In this document: positions 43,314 to 50,874 of the stretch, piece after piece
Layout of the letters: each line of letters opens with the position of its first letter
How positions within the stretch are numbered: position 1 is the stretch's first letter
Assembly (NCBI RefSeq): GCF_016862215.1
Contig: NZ_BOMN01000118.1
Coordinates: 43,001-107,000, forward strand
Direction of reading: 5' to 3'
DNA from: Winogradskya humida
Lineage (GTDB): Bacteria; Actinomycetota; Actinomycetes; Mycobacteriales; Micromonosporaceae
DNA length: 64,000 bases
Made by a program: the position numbers and the translations under genes
Notes under the pieces: generated by a model
The model's database searches: none
What the model was told of the DNA's origin: nothing
Seen by the model: only the letters and a program-made list of their open reading frames with translations

Positions 43314-43742
43314 TTATTTACTGGGTGCTGCGTTCTTGTAACCGGGGTAGTCGCCGGGACGTGCGCCGGGATGGGCGGACAACCAGGCCAGATAGTCGTT
43401 GTAGGCGGCCAGCTCCGGGTCGTCGGCGGCCGGGCTCTGCGATTTCACGGGTACGCGGACAGGTCTGCGCACGGTGATCGGAGCGTCCTCGGCCGGCTCC
43501 TCGGCCGGCATGGCGTCCTCCGCCGGCGTTTCACCGATTTTGCGCTCCTGTTGGACCTCGCGGAACCAGATGAAGACGACGAAGGCGGCGAAGACCGGCC
43601 ACTCGAAGGTGTAGCCCCAGCTCAGCGTGTTACCGCCGGTGGCGCGGCTGAACTGCCACCAGCCGAGCCCGAGGAAGCCCGCGATCAGCACGAGCGCGGC
43701 CACGTGACGCGCGATCCACGCCGGGGTCCACAGCCCTTTCAT
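43314..43742 (-). CDS. Small membrane protein with acidic/proline-rich tail
   Basis: A 142-residue protein with two N-terminal helices (ARHVAALVLIAGFLGLGWWQFSRA and FEWPVFAAFVVFIWFREV), then a soluble tail with PAEDAMPAEEPAEDAP and ELAAYNDYLAWLSAHP. The helix pattern and the GWWQ motif recall the N-terminal part of SURF1-like proteins, and this gene type regularly precedes DUF3817 in actinobacteria. No function is known. Confidence 0.8.
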   Translation of the reverse strand: MKGLWTPAWIARHVAALVLIAGFLGLGWWQFSRATGGNTLSWGYTFEWPVFAAFVVFIWFREVQQERKIGETPAEDAMPAEEPAEDAPITVRRPVRVPVKSQSPAADDPELAAYNDYLAWLSAHPGARPGDYPGYKNAAPSK

Positions 43743-43798
43743 GCGGTCGAGCGTACCGGCGCGGGTTTGGTGTTTGACCGCGCGGGCAACCGTGAGCC

Positions 43799-44020
43799 AT
43801 GAGTGACTCCGTTGATGACCTCGTCGGCGTGGATCCGGCGGACCTCTCCGACGAAGACCTGCTCCGCGAGATGGGCAGCCTGCACCGGACCCGCTTGGAC
43901 ACCCTCCGCCACGGACCCGACGCTGCGCTCGCCACCCACCTGCGACGCACGGCCGAGTTGGAGACCGAATACCTGGCCCGGCACCCGGGCCGTGAGGTCG
44001 ACCCCCACCGGCTCTCCTGA
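43799..44020 (+). CDS. DUF6158 small protein
   Basis: Seventy-three residues, cytosolic, helical and acidic: VDPADLSDEDLLREMGSLHRTRLDTLRHG, then RRTAELETEYLARHPGREVDP. The LHxTRxDTLRHG and EYLxRxPxREVDP pieces match the DUF6158 family of small actinobacterial proteins of unknown role. It is divergent from the membrane protein at 43742 and 17 bases before a DUF1360 gene, probably cotranscribed. Confidence 0.85.
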   Translation: MSDSVDDLVGVDPADLSDEDLLREMGSLHRTRLDTLRHGPDAALATHLRRTAELETEYLARHPGREVDPHRLS

Positions 44021-44037
44021 AAGGAAAACCCCTCCTG

Positions 44038-44559
44038 ATGCCCCCCTTGGTACGCAGCCGGCTCGAACGGTTGCGGCGGCAGTACGCGCCGCACGAGCAT
44101 CGCCCCCTGGACGGTTACGTCGTCACGATGGGCGCCTTCGGAGCCCTCGCGGCCAGCGCCGCAATCGCCGCGAAGGTGACGGGCCGCCCGATCCCGGACC
44201 GCCCGGCGACCGCGGACGTCGTGCTCATCTCGATCGCGACCCACAAGCTCAGCCGCCTGATCGCCAAGGACTCGATCACCAGCCCGCTGCGGGCACCCTT
44301 CACCCGGTACAGCGAGCCGGGTGGCAGCGGCGAGGTCAACGAGGAGGTACGCGACCAGGGCAGCTCCCTGCGCCACTCGATCGGTGAGCTGGTCAGCTGC
44401 CCGTTCTGCCTCGCGGTCTGGGTCGCCACCGGGCTCACGGCCGGCCTGGTCTTCGCCCCGAAACTGACGAGGCTGACGGCCACGGTCTTCACGGCGACGG
44501 CCGTGTCGGACTTCCTGCAGATGGCGTACTCGATCTCCAAGGAGACCGCGGAGGGCTGA
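44038..44559 (+). CDS. DUF1360 membrane protein
   Basis: A 173-residue protein with about three hydrophobic segments. Diagnostic DUF1360 stretches are ATHKLSRLIAKDSITSPLRAPFTRY and GELVSCPFCLAVWVA, the latter with a CPFC pair. These proteins occur in spore-forming and aerial-mycelium bacteria; role unknown. AAAGGA lies about 15 bases upstream of the ATG. Confidence 0.88.
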   Translation: MPPLVRSRLERLRRQYAPHEHRPLDGYVVTMGAFGALAASAAIAAKVTGRPIPDRPATADVVLISIATHKLSRLIAKDSITSPLRAPFTRYSEPGGSGEVNEEVRDQGSSLRHSIGELVSCPFCLAVWVATGLTAGLVFAPKLTRLTATVFTATAVSDFLQMAYSISKETAEG

Positions 44560-44877
44560 CCCCTATTGTGTGGTACGGGTCACATTTGCTCCCGGAATGG
44601 CCGGACCCGACCGACAGTTGATGACAGATGTCGGTGTGCCCAGTGTCCCCGGGCCTCACCCTAAGCCTTCGCGGAATACCGTTCGGCTGGAGCCGCGTTG
44701 AGCCACTCGCCGCGAGGCGACCTGCACACCGGCATCATGTGGGCGGCGCCCCCTGGGATTCCCAGGGGGCGCCGTTCGTTTCCGGGTTCTCGTGGGCTTC
44801 GTCCGTTTCCCGTTTCCCGGATCCTCGTGGGGCTTCGTCCGTTTCCCGATGGGCGGTCCCGGGTAATTCGCCCACTT
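44560..44877. other. Intergenic region with hairpin and short direct repeat
   Basis: No gene seen. It holds the strong hairpin at 44745-44773 and a direct repeat TCGTGGG(G)CTTCGTCCGTTTCCCG at about 44790-44812 and 44825-44848. Confidence 0.6.
44745..44773. terminator. Strong hairpin, probable terminator
   Basis: GGCGCCCCCTGGG (44745-44757), ATT loop, CCCAGGGGGCGCC (44761-44773): a perfect 13-bp stem, 185 bases after the DUF1360 stop. A few Ts follow (GTTCGTTTCC). Confidence 0.65.
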
Positions 44878-45048
44878 ATGAGTGACGATCGGGTGGAGCA
44901 GCGGGCCGCGGACCTGCTGCCCGAAGAGAGAACCGCGGGCAGCGCCGACCCCCGTGCCCAGGCAGAGGCCATCCTCGCGGAGTCCGACGAGCGCGAGTAC
45001 GCACCGGACACCTCCGCGACGGTTACGCCCGCGGACGGTACCCGATAG
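44878..45048 (+). CDS. Small acidic conserved actinobacterial protein
   Basis: Fifty-six residues from ATG at 44878. It has a helical acidic core ADPRAQAEAILAESDERE followed by YAPDTSATVTPADGTR. The RAQAEAILAESDER motif is typical of a tiny hydrophilic protein common in actinomycetes, with no known function. It ends 14 bases before the ANTAR gene and may be its upstream partner. Confidence 0.75.
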   Translation: MSDDRVEQRAADLLPEERTAGSADPRAQAEAILAESDEREYAPDTSATVTPADGTR

Positions 45049-45062
45049 AGGACACCACTTTC

Positions 45063-46073
45063 GTGTTCACGGATACCCATGGCAAACTCGGGCAAATGTC
45101 TGCCCCGCAAAGGAGCACCGGCCGACGCCTGACGTCTCGGCGCATCCCTCCCGCGACCGACACACCCCCACCCACCCGGCTCGGCGTCCGCAGCCGCATA
45201 TCGGTCGCACCCCTACCGGCGCCCGTTGCCATCACCTCTGGTTCGCCGCCGCCTGTTGCCGTCGTCGTCGGCTCTGGTTCGTTGCAGGCTGTTAACGTCG
45301 GCTCGGGTTCGCTGCCGACCGCTGATGTCGGCTCCGGCTTGCTGCCGACTGCTGATGTCGGCTCCGGCTTGCTGTCGGCCGTTGGTGTCGGTGCGGTTGA
45401 TCGGCCGCATCCCGTTGAGGTCGCTGGGCTGCTGCACGAGCTGACGGCGCGGCTGCTGGGCGCGGAGGACGTACCCCAGGCTCTGGACCGGCTTGCGGCT
45501 TTCGGGGTGCAGGCGCTTCCTGGGACGCTGCGCTGCTCGGTCGCACTGATCGGGGAGGGCGGCCCGCCGACGCTGGCAGCGTCCGGCCCGCAGGCCCAGC
45601 AGCTGGACGATCTTCAGTACGCATCCGGCGAAGGCCCGGCCCTGGAAGCAGCCCGGGCCCGGGCGGTCGTCACCGCTCAGGACCTCCCCACCGACGACCG
45701 CTGGCCCGAGCTCGGCGAATGCGCCCTGGCCGAAGGCGTCAGGGGAGTGGCAGCCATCCCGCTGGACGTCCCCCGCTCGGCGGTCGGCTCGGTCAGCTTC
45801 TTCGTCCAGCGCCCCGGAGGAATGGACCCCGAGCAACTCCTGACCGCAATGGCCCTGGTCAACCAGGCCGAAGTCCTCCTGGCCGAACTCCAGCGCCGCC
45901 AAGGCCTGCGCGAAGGCGCCACGGTCGACCGAGCGGCGGGCGTCATCATCGCCCAGCGCGGCTGCGGCGTCCAGGAGGCCTACAACGTCCTCCGCGACAC
46001 CTCCCAGCGCCTCGGCCTCCCCCGCGAAGAAGTAGCCGAACGCCTCATCGCCGCAGCCGCCCGCAACGCCTGA
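45063..46073 (+). CDS. GAF and ANTAR domain RNA-binding antiterminator
   Basis: A 336-residue protein. The N-terminal ~115 residues are low-complexity with a 10-residue repeat (VGSGLLPTAD), encoded by a 30-bp DNA repeat. A GAF domain follows (~120-265: LLGAEDVPQALDRLAAFG, CSVALIGEGG, LDDLQYASGEGPALEAARARAVV, GVAAIPLDVPRSAVGSVSFF). The C-terminal ANTAR domain (~285-330) has AAGVIIAQRGCGVQEAYNVLRDTSQRLGLPREEVAERLI. Such proteins bind paired RNA hairpins to stop termination, under control of the GAF ligand. Start codon uncertain: GTG 45063 or ATG 45096. The stop lies inside a 14-bp tandem repeat. Confidence 0.9.
   Translation: MFTDTHGKLGQMSAPQRSTGRRLTSRRIPPATDTPPPTRLGVRSRISVAPLPAPVAITSGSPPPVAVVVGSGSLQAVNVGSGSLPTADVGSGLLPTADVGSGLLSAVGVGAVDRPHPVEVAGLLHELTARLLGAEDVPQALDRLAAFGVQALPGTLRCSVALIGEGGPPTLAASGPQAQQLDDLQYASGEGPALEAARARAVVTAQDLPTDDRWPELGECALAEGVRGVAAIPLDVPRSAVGSVSFFVQRPGGMDPEQLLTAMALVNQAEVLLAELQRRQGLREGATVDRAAGVIIAQRGCGVQEAYNVLRDTSQRLGLPREEVAERLIAAAARNA
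45261..45391. repeat. 30-bp tandem repeat inside the ANTAR gene
   Basis: About four units with period 30 (45261, 45291, 45321, 45351), the best two reading GCTGATGTCGGCTCCGGCTT. The period is a multiple of three, so it encodes a repeated decapeptide. Confidence 0.85.
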
Positions 46074-46145
46074 TCCGCAACGCCTGATCCGCAACGCCTG
46101 ATCCGCAACGCCTGATCCGCAACGCCTGATCCGCAACGCCTGATC
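46062..46145. repeat. 14-bp x 6 perfect tandem repeat over a stop codon
   Basis: Six exact copies of CGCAACGCCTGATC. The first copy encodes the last residues and TGA stop of the GAF-ANTAR gene; since 14 is not a multiple of three, the TGA recurs in every frame. A terminator hairpin follows at once. Confidence 0.95.
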
Positions 46146-46176
46146 ACGGCCCGGACCCGCATCCGGTCCGGGCCGT
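46146..46176 (+). terminator. Hairpin terminator of the GAF-ANTAR gene
   Basis: ACGGCCCGGACC (46146-46157), 7-base loop, GGTCCGGGCCGT (46165-46176): a perfect 12-bp stem, followed by CACGTCTTTCGTT. Confidence 0.8.
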
Positions 46177-46242
46177 CACGTCTTTCGTTGCCTCAGCCTC
46201 GGGCGTTACCTGCCGCTTGCGTTACTACTGCTGGTTCTGGTG

Positions 46243-46545
46243 TTACTTCGCGACCTGCTGAACGACCTCGAACTCCAGCAGGCTGGCGCCACCCGCGACG
46301 GGCTTGGCCCGCTCACCCGCGTGCGCCGCTCGCCCGGACCCGGCCGACCAGGCCTGGAAAGCCTCCTCCGACTCCCACTTCGTGTAGACGAAGTACCGGG
46401 TCTCACCCGACACCGGCCGGAGCAGCTCGAACCCCAGGAACCCCTCGGCGTTCTCCACGGCACCCTGCCGAGCGGCGAACCGCTTCTCCAGCTCGGGCCC
46501 CGCACCCTCGGGCACATCAATCGCATTGATCTTCACAACAGCCAT
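46243..46545 (-). CDS. Antibiotic biosynthesis monooxygenase (ABM) domain protein
   Basis: A 100-residue single ABM-fold protein: VVKINAIDVPEGAGPELEKRFAAR, ENAEGFLGFELLRPVSGETRYFVYTKWESEEAFQAW, and a C-terminal LLEFEVVQQ strand. The fold is a dimeric alpha/beta barrel; the relatives HmoA/IsdG degrade heme, others oxidise polyketides. The heme-ligand set cannot be confirmed by eye. ATG at 46545 is chosen because the longer upstream frame is only the 23-bp minisatellite. Confidence 0.9.
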   Translation of the reverse strand: MAVVKINAIDVPEGAGPELEKRFAARQGAVENAEGFLGFELLRPVSGETRYFVYTKWESEEAFQAWSAGSGRAAHAGERAKPVAGGASLLEFEVVQQVAK

Positions 46546-46635
46546 AAACCCCAGCCTACGAGCGCCCCCGCCTACCTCCCCCCGAGCGCCCCCGCCAACC
46601 CTCCCCTGAGCGCTCCGCCGACCTCGTCTCCGAGC

Positions 46636-46819
46636 CCCGCCTGCCGCTGGGTCGCCCACCCGCCTGCCGCTGGGCCGCCGACCTGCCTGAAGTTGGGCTG
46701 CCCACCTGCCTGAAGTTGGGCTGCCCACCTGCCTGAAGTTGGGCTGCCCGTCCGCCTGCCGTTGGGCTGCCCACCTGCCTGAAGTTGGGCTGCCCGCACG
46801 CCTGCCGCTGGGCGCCCCG
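46636..46819. repeat. 23-bp x 8 minisatellite
   Basis: Eight adjoining 23-base units (46636, 46659, 46682, 46705, 46728, 46751, 46774, 46797), of two alternating types: CCTGCCTGAAGTTGGGCTGC and CCGCCTGCCGCTGGG-like. The unit is not a multiple of three, so the frames open through it are artefacts. It fills most of the gap between the ABM and efflux genes (46546-46895), where I see no gene. Confidence 0.93.
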
Positions 46820-46895
46820 CCCCGCACGTGCGAACGCCCCGGAGGCCAGGCCGCGGTGGGCTTGGGCTTCGGGGCGTTCGGTGTGGTGCGGGTGG

Positions 46896-48584
46896 TTAGT
46901 GGGCTGGGGTCGCTGGGTGCGAGGCCGGGCCGGCTCCGACTTCGCCGGGGACGCCGTCGCTGTCGGCTGCGGCGGCTGCGTCGTCGGCTCGTTGTTGCTG
47001 GGCGGAGCGCTGGGAGAGCGGGATCTCCGGGAGGAAGAGGACCACGATCAGGCCGATGACCATGACGGCGAAGGCCAGGAGGAAGACGACCTGGATGCCG
47101 TCGGAGAAGCCGACCTTGAAGGGGTGGGCGAGGGCCTCGGGCAGCTTGTTGATGAACGACGTGTCGCTCAGGTCACCGCCTGCGGAGGCGCCGCCCGGGA
47201 GCTGGACCTTGGCGTCTGCGTAGGCGTGGGAGATCTTGCTGGGGAGCACGTTGAAGAGCACCGACAGGAAGATCGCCGTGCCCAGCGTGCCGCCCATGGA
47301 GCGGAAGAAGGTCACCGAGCTGGTGGCCACGCCGATCTCGCGGGGCGACACGGCGTTCTGCACCGCGGTGATCATCGGCTGCATGTTGCCACCCAGGCCG
47401 AGACCCATCACGACCATGATCAGCATGGTCTGCCAGAGCGGGGTGTCCGCGCCGATCAGGGCGAAGAGGCCGAGCGCCACGAGCATCAGGGTGCTGCCGA
47501 TGATCGGGAAGATGCGGTAGCGGCCGGTGCGGGCGATGAGCTGACCGGCGGTGATCGAGCCCGCCATGATGCCGAACACGAACGGGATCATCTGCAGGCC
47601 GGCGACCGTCGGCGAGCTGCCCTTGACGATCTGCAGGTACAGCGGGACGGTCATCAGGCCGCCGAACATCGCCATGCCCAGGATCGTGCTGGAGGTGGCG
47701 CCGACCGCGACCGTGCGGTTGCGGAAGAGCCGCAGCGGCAGCAGTGCCTCGTCCTTGTACGCCCGCTCGGCGAGCACGAACCCGACCAGGCCGAGGACGC
47801 CGATCACGTAGCAGGCGATCGCGCGGCCGGAGCCCCAGCCCCAGTCGCGACCCTGCTCGGCCACGGTGAGCAGCGGCACCAGGCCGATGACCAGGGTGAG
47901 TGCGCCGGGCCAGTCGATGCGGTGGTCGTTACGGGTGTGCGGGAGGTGCAGGACCCGGGCGACGACGACCATGGCCGCGATGCCGATCGGGACGTTGATG
48001 TAGAAGACCCAGCGCCAGCCGTCGACGCCCAGGATATTGTCGGCGCCGGCGAAGAAGCCGCCGAGGATCGGGCCGATGACGCTGGCCGTGCCGAAGACCG
48101 CGAGGAAGTAGCCCTGGTACTTGGCGCGCTCGCGGGGCGGCACGATGTCACCGATGATGACGAGCGCGAGCGACATCAGGCCACCGGCGCCGAGACCCTG
48201 GATGGCCCGGAACGCGGCCAGCTCGTACATGTTCTGCGAGAGACCGCAGAGGAACGAGCCGGCGATGAAGATGCCGATCGCGGAGAGGAAGAACGGCCGC
48301 CGCCCGTAGATGTCGGACAGCTTGCCGTAGAGCGGCGTGGAGATCGTCGACGTGATGAGGAACGCCGTCGTCGCCCAGGCCTGCAGGTTGAAGCCGTTGA
48401 GGTCGTCGGCGATGGTCCGGGTCGCGGTCGCCATGATCGTCTGGTCCAGGGCGGCCAGGAACATGCCCATCATCAGGCCGACCAGCACCGTGATGACCTG
48501 ACGGTGGGTGAATTCCGCCGATGGCGGGGCCGGCCGGGCGCCGGGCCCGGCTGCCGCCGGTGCGGTTTCGGTGGAGTTACTCAC
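46896..48584 (-). CDS. DHA2-family multidrug efflux MFS transporter
   Basis: A 562-residue protein with 14 predicted helices (EmrB/QacA type). Motifs: LDQTIMATATRTIADDLNG (motif D1), PLYGKLSDIYGRRPFFL (motif A), RAIQGLGAGGLMSLALVIIGDIVPPRERAKYQG, and GWRWVFYINVPIGIAAM (motif C region). The C-terminus is a hydrophilic Ala/Asp tail. It exports drugs by proton antiport. GTG at 48584 is preferred to the frame start at 48710 because GGGAGA lies 5 bases upstream and the start overlaps the MarR stop (GTGA). Confidence 0.93.
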   Translation of the reverse strand: MSNSTETAPAAAGPGARPAPPSAEFTHRQVITVLVGLMMGMFLAALDQTIMATATRTIADDLNGFNLQAWATTAFLITSTISTPLYGKLSDIYGRRPFFLSAIGIFIAGSFLCGLSQNMYELAAFRAIQGLGAGGLMSLALVIIGDIVPPRERAKYQGYFLAVFGTASVIGPILGGFFAGADNILGVDGWRWVFYINVPIGIAAMVVVARVLHLPHTRNDHRIDWPGALTLVIGLVPLLTVAEQGRDWGWGSGRAIACYVIGVLGLVGFVLAERAYKDEALLPLRLFRNRTVAVGATSSTILGMAMFGGLMTVPLYLQIVKGSSPTVAGLQMIPFVFGIMAGSITAGQLIARTGRYRIFPIIGSTLMLVALGLFALIGADTPLWQTMLIMVVMGLGLGGNMQPMITAVQNAVSPREIGVATSSVTFFRSMGGTLGTAIFLSVLFNVLPSKISHAYADAKVQLPGGASAGGDLSDTSFINKLPEALAHPFKVGFSDGIQVVFLLAFAVMVIGLIVVLFLPEIPLSQRSAQQQRADDAAAAADSDGVPGEVGAGPASHPATPAH

Positions 48585-49066
48585 GCTTTCTCCCGTGCTG
48601 GTACGGCTGGGTCGTTGCGCATCTGCGCTTCGACGGAGCTGTTGAATTCTTGGAATAGGTCGGTGAACGCGTGGACGCGCTCCGCCGGCCAGTCGTTCAG
48701 TGCCTGGCACAACATCGCCTGCCGGGCCTCGTGCATGCGCGAGCAGGCAGCCATGCCGGACTCCGTCACGGCGAGCCGCGACGCGCGCCCGTCGGCCGGA
48801 TCCGCCTCTCGGCGGGCGAGGCCGGCCTTGACGAGCTGGGCCGCCTGCCGGCTGATCGTGGACGGATCAGCGCCCTTGAGATCGGCCAGGTCGGTGACCC
48901 GCAGCGGTCCGTGATGACGCAGAGGGAACAGGAGCATCAGCGCGGAGAATTCAGCACCGAGATCCGCCGTGTTGAGCATGCTCTTGGCACGCGCACCCAG
49001 GCGGACGAACCGCAGAACTTCGTCTGCGAGGCGTCCGATGGAATCCCCGGTGTCCGGCATCGTCAC
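48581..49066 (-). CDS. MarR-family regulator of the efflux gene
   Basis: A 161-residue winged-helix regulator: LRVTDLADLKGADPSTISRQAAQLVKAGLARREADPADGRASRLAVTESG covers the recognition helix and wing. GTG at 49066 is set by a GGAGG 8 bases upstream; the frame also extends to 49075. The stop overlaps the efflux-pump start by 4 bases, the classic arrangement in which the MarR protein represses its own operon and the pump until a drug binds. Confidence 0.92.
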   Translation of the reverse strand: MTMPDTGDSIGRLADEVLRFVRLGARAKSMLNTADLGAEFSALMLLFPLRHHGPLRVTDLADLKGADPSTISRQAAQLVKAGLARREADPADGRASRLAVTESGMAACSRMHEARQAMLCQALNDWPAERVHAFTDLFQEFNSSVEAQMRNDPAVPAREKA

Positions 49067-49081
49067 GTGCTGCACCTCCGT

Positions 49082-49723
49082 TCAGATGTGTGCAGCGTAC
49101 AACTTGTTGTTTGGTGAAAGCATCTCCCATACCCCTGTGACGAGGGTCTCTGTATCCTCCAGCGCCGCGGGCACGGGCACCTTGTACTCCCCTTTACGCG
49201 TGAAGAGCCGTCCGGGGAAATACCCCCGGCCCGGGTCGCCAACCAGAACGAGAGCCTCCGGTGCGAGGCGGCGCAGGGCCGTCGTCATCCGGTCGGCGAC
49301 GCTGCGGGTGTAGAAGACGTCACCGGCCAGGACAACGTCGACACCACCCTCGATCTCGGCGATGTCGGCGGCACGGGCCCGGATGGTGACGTTGTTGGCG
49401 GCGGCGTTGCGCGTGACAGCCTCGGCCGCGGCGGGATCGAGGTCGATGGCATCCACGGTCGCGGCGCCGGCCAGGGCGGCCGCGATCGCCGCCACTCCGG
49501 AGCCCGTGGCGACGTCGAGCACCCGTCTGCCCCGGACCGTGTCGGGATTGTCCAGCACATATCGTGCGAGGGCCTGCCCGCCGGCCCACACGAAAGCCCA
49601 GAACGGCGGGGCGATGTCGCTGCTGAACTCCCCGCCGTTCGCGTCGAACAACCCCATGCGGGTGCCGGCGAGGTGCAGGGAGATCTCAGGGGCCATGGGT
49701 ACGGGGAGCAGTGACGTTCGCAC
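49082..49723 (-). CDS. Class I SAM-dependent methyltransferase
   Basis: A 213-residue Rossmann methyltransferase. The SAM motif I is RRVLDVATGSGVAAIAAALAGA, motif II DAIDLDPAAAEAVTRNAAANNV, and the VVLAGDVFYTRSVADRM strand carries the post-motif. The N-terminal IAPPFWAFVWAGGQALARYVLDNP is shared with ETFB-lysine and ribosomal-protein methyltransferase-like (METTL20/PrmA) groups. The substrate is unknown. Start is GTG 49723 or ATG 49696. It lies 15 bases upstream of the MarR gene on the same strand, likely one operon with the pump. Confidence 0.87.
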   Translation of the reverse strand: MRTSLLPVPMAPEISLHLAGTRMGLFDANGGEFSSDIAPPFWAFVWAGGQALARYVLDNPDTVRGRRVLDVATGSGVAAIAAALAGAATVDAIDLDPAAAEAVTRNAAANNVTIRARAADIAEIEGGVDVVLAGDVFYTRSVADRMTTALRRLAPEALVLVGDPGRGYFPGRLFTRKGEYKVPVPAALEDTETLVTGVWEMLSPNNKLYAAHI

Positions 49724-50112
49724 CCGATGATTCTGGGCCGCCGGGGCGATTCCCCGCGCGCCAATTCGCTGTCCTGTGGATAACTAGACGCGGTTCGGTG
49801 GATAACTCGGTTCGGCTGCTTCGGGCGTACCCATCGTGTCTTGAAGTGACTGAAGGGTGACCCACCGCTGCGCGCGAGTATCCATCGTGGTCTGACGGCG
49901 TTTCGTAAGCCTCCGTGATGGTGAACGCGGACCCCGAAAGCGAGGGGTGGCCTCCACCGAAGATACGAGTTGCGCGGTCCGCTCGGCCTCATCCGTGCGG
50001 CAGGTGGTCAGAGCGTTCGGCGTGCCTCGTGCATGCTGTCAGACTGTTGGTACGCCTTGGCTTTGCGCGGTGGACACATAGACTTCCAGCGCTGGCGGAT
50101 CAGGAGGCGTGA
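49724..50112. other. Divergent intergenic region
   Basis: About 390 bases between the methyltransferase and the response regulator, presumably holding both promoters. Open frames here are short with no ribosome site. It is GC-poorer near 49780-49800 (GTGGATAACTAGACGCGG; GTGGATAACTCGG, a short direct repeat). No clear -35/-10 pair could be assigned. Confidence 0.5.
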
Positions 50113-50775
50113 ATGGTGGGCGAGGCGATCACGGTGCTCGTGGTGGACGGGCATCAGACGTTCGCCGAGTTGCTCGGTGTGGCGCTGACCGGGCAACCGG
50201 AGCTGCATTACGTCGGTCATGCCGGCTCGGGCGAGCAGGCTATTCGGATGGTGCAGGAGATACGCCCCGACGTGGTGCTCCTCGATCCGGACCTTCCGGA
50301 CGCCGACGGCATCGCTATCGCGGAGCTGTTGCGGCACCGGCAGCCCGGCACGCGGTTCGTCATATTGACCGCGAACAACGAATCCGCCCTGGTCGGCCGT
50401 GCCACCGCAGCCGGTGCCTCGGGCTTCCTGTCGAAGAACGGCCCGCTCGGTGACGTGATGAACGCGATCCGCACCGCGCACGGCGGCGGCATGACGGTCT
50501 CGACGGACATCCTCGCCCGGCTCCTGCGCAGCACGGCCCCCGTGGTGGGCCCCCGAGCAGGCGGTCTCACTGCGCGTGAGCATGAGGTGCTCGTTCTCAT
50601 GGGTTCCGGGCTCGATCCGCGCGCGATCGCGCGCCGGCTCGGCATCAGCGTGCACACCTGCCGCGGCTATGTGAAGGCTGTACTGGGAAAACTCGGCGCG
50701 CACAGCCAACTGGAAGCGGTTGCGGTGGCGACCCGGCGAGGCCTGCTCCGCCCCGAAGGTCATAACGCAGAGTAA
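50113..50775 (+). CDS. NarL/LuxR-type response regulator
   Basis: A 220-residue two-domain protein. The receiver begins ITVLVVDGHQTFAELL with the acidic pocket partly altered (VDGH for the usual DDH), the phospho-acceptor Asp in VVLLDPDLPDADG, FVILTANNE, and the conserved Lys in GFLSKNGPL. The LuxR helix-turn-helix is LTAREHEVLVLMGSGLDPRAIARRLGISVHTCRGYVKAVLGKLGAHSQLEAV. ATG at 50113 has AGGAGG 5 bases upstream. No partner kinase gene lies next to it. The substitution of the first acidic residue may mean weak or no phosphorylation. Confidence 0.92.
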   Translation: MVGEAITVLVVDGHQTFAELLGVALTGQPELHYVGHAGSGEQAIRMVQEIRPDVVLLDPDLPDADGIAIAELLRHRQPGTRFVILTANNESALVGRATAAGASGFLSKNGPLGDVMNAIRTAHGGGMTVSTDILARLLRSTAPVVGPRAGGLTAREHEVLVLMGSGLDPRAIARRLGISVHTCRGYVKAVLGKLGAHSQLEAVAVATRRGLLRPEGHNAE

Positions 50776-50874
50776 TTCCCGCAGATACTCATCCGCGGGG
50801 GCCCTGGTTACGTACCTCTCGTTGGAGCGCCCTGAAAAGACAGTAGGGCGCCGGCGCGAGCTGGAGGACTTCGC

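Noticed and set aside
46636..46819. Possible CRISPR array
   Set aside because: Units are head-to-tail with no unique spacers, so it is a minisatellite.
46785..48914. 709-codon plus-strand frame over the efflux operon
   Set aside because: Antisense of the DHA2 transporter; extremely Asp/Glu/Arg-rich and starts in the minisatellite.
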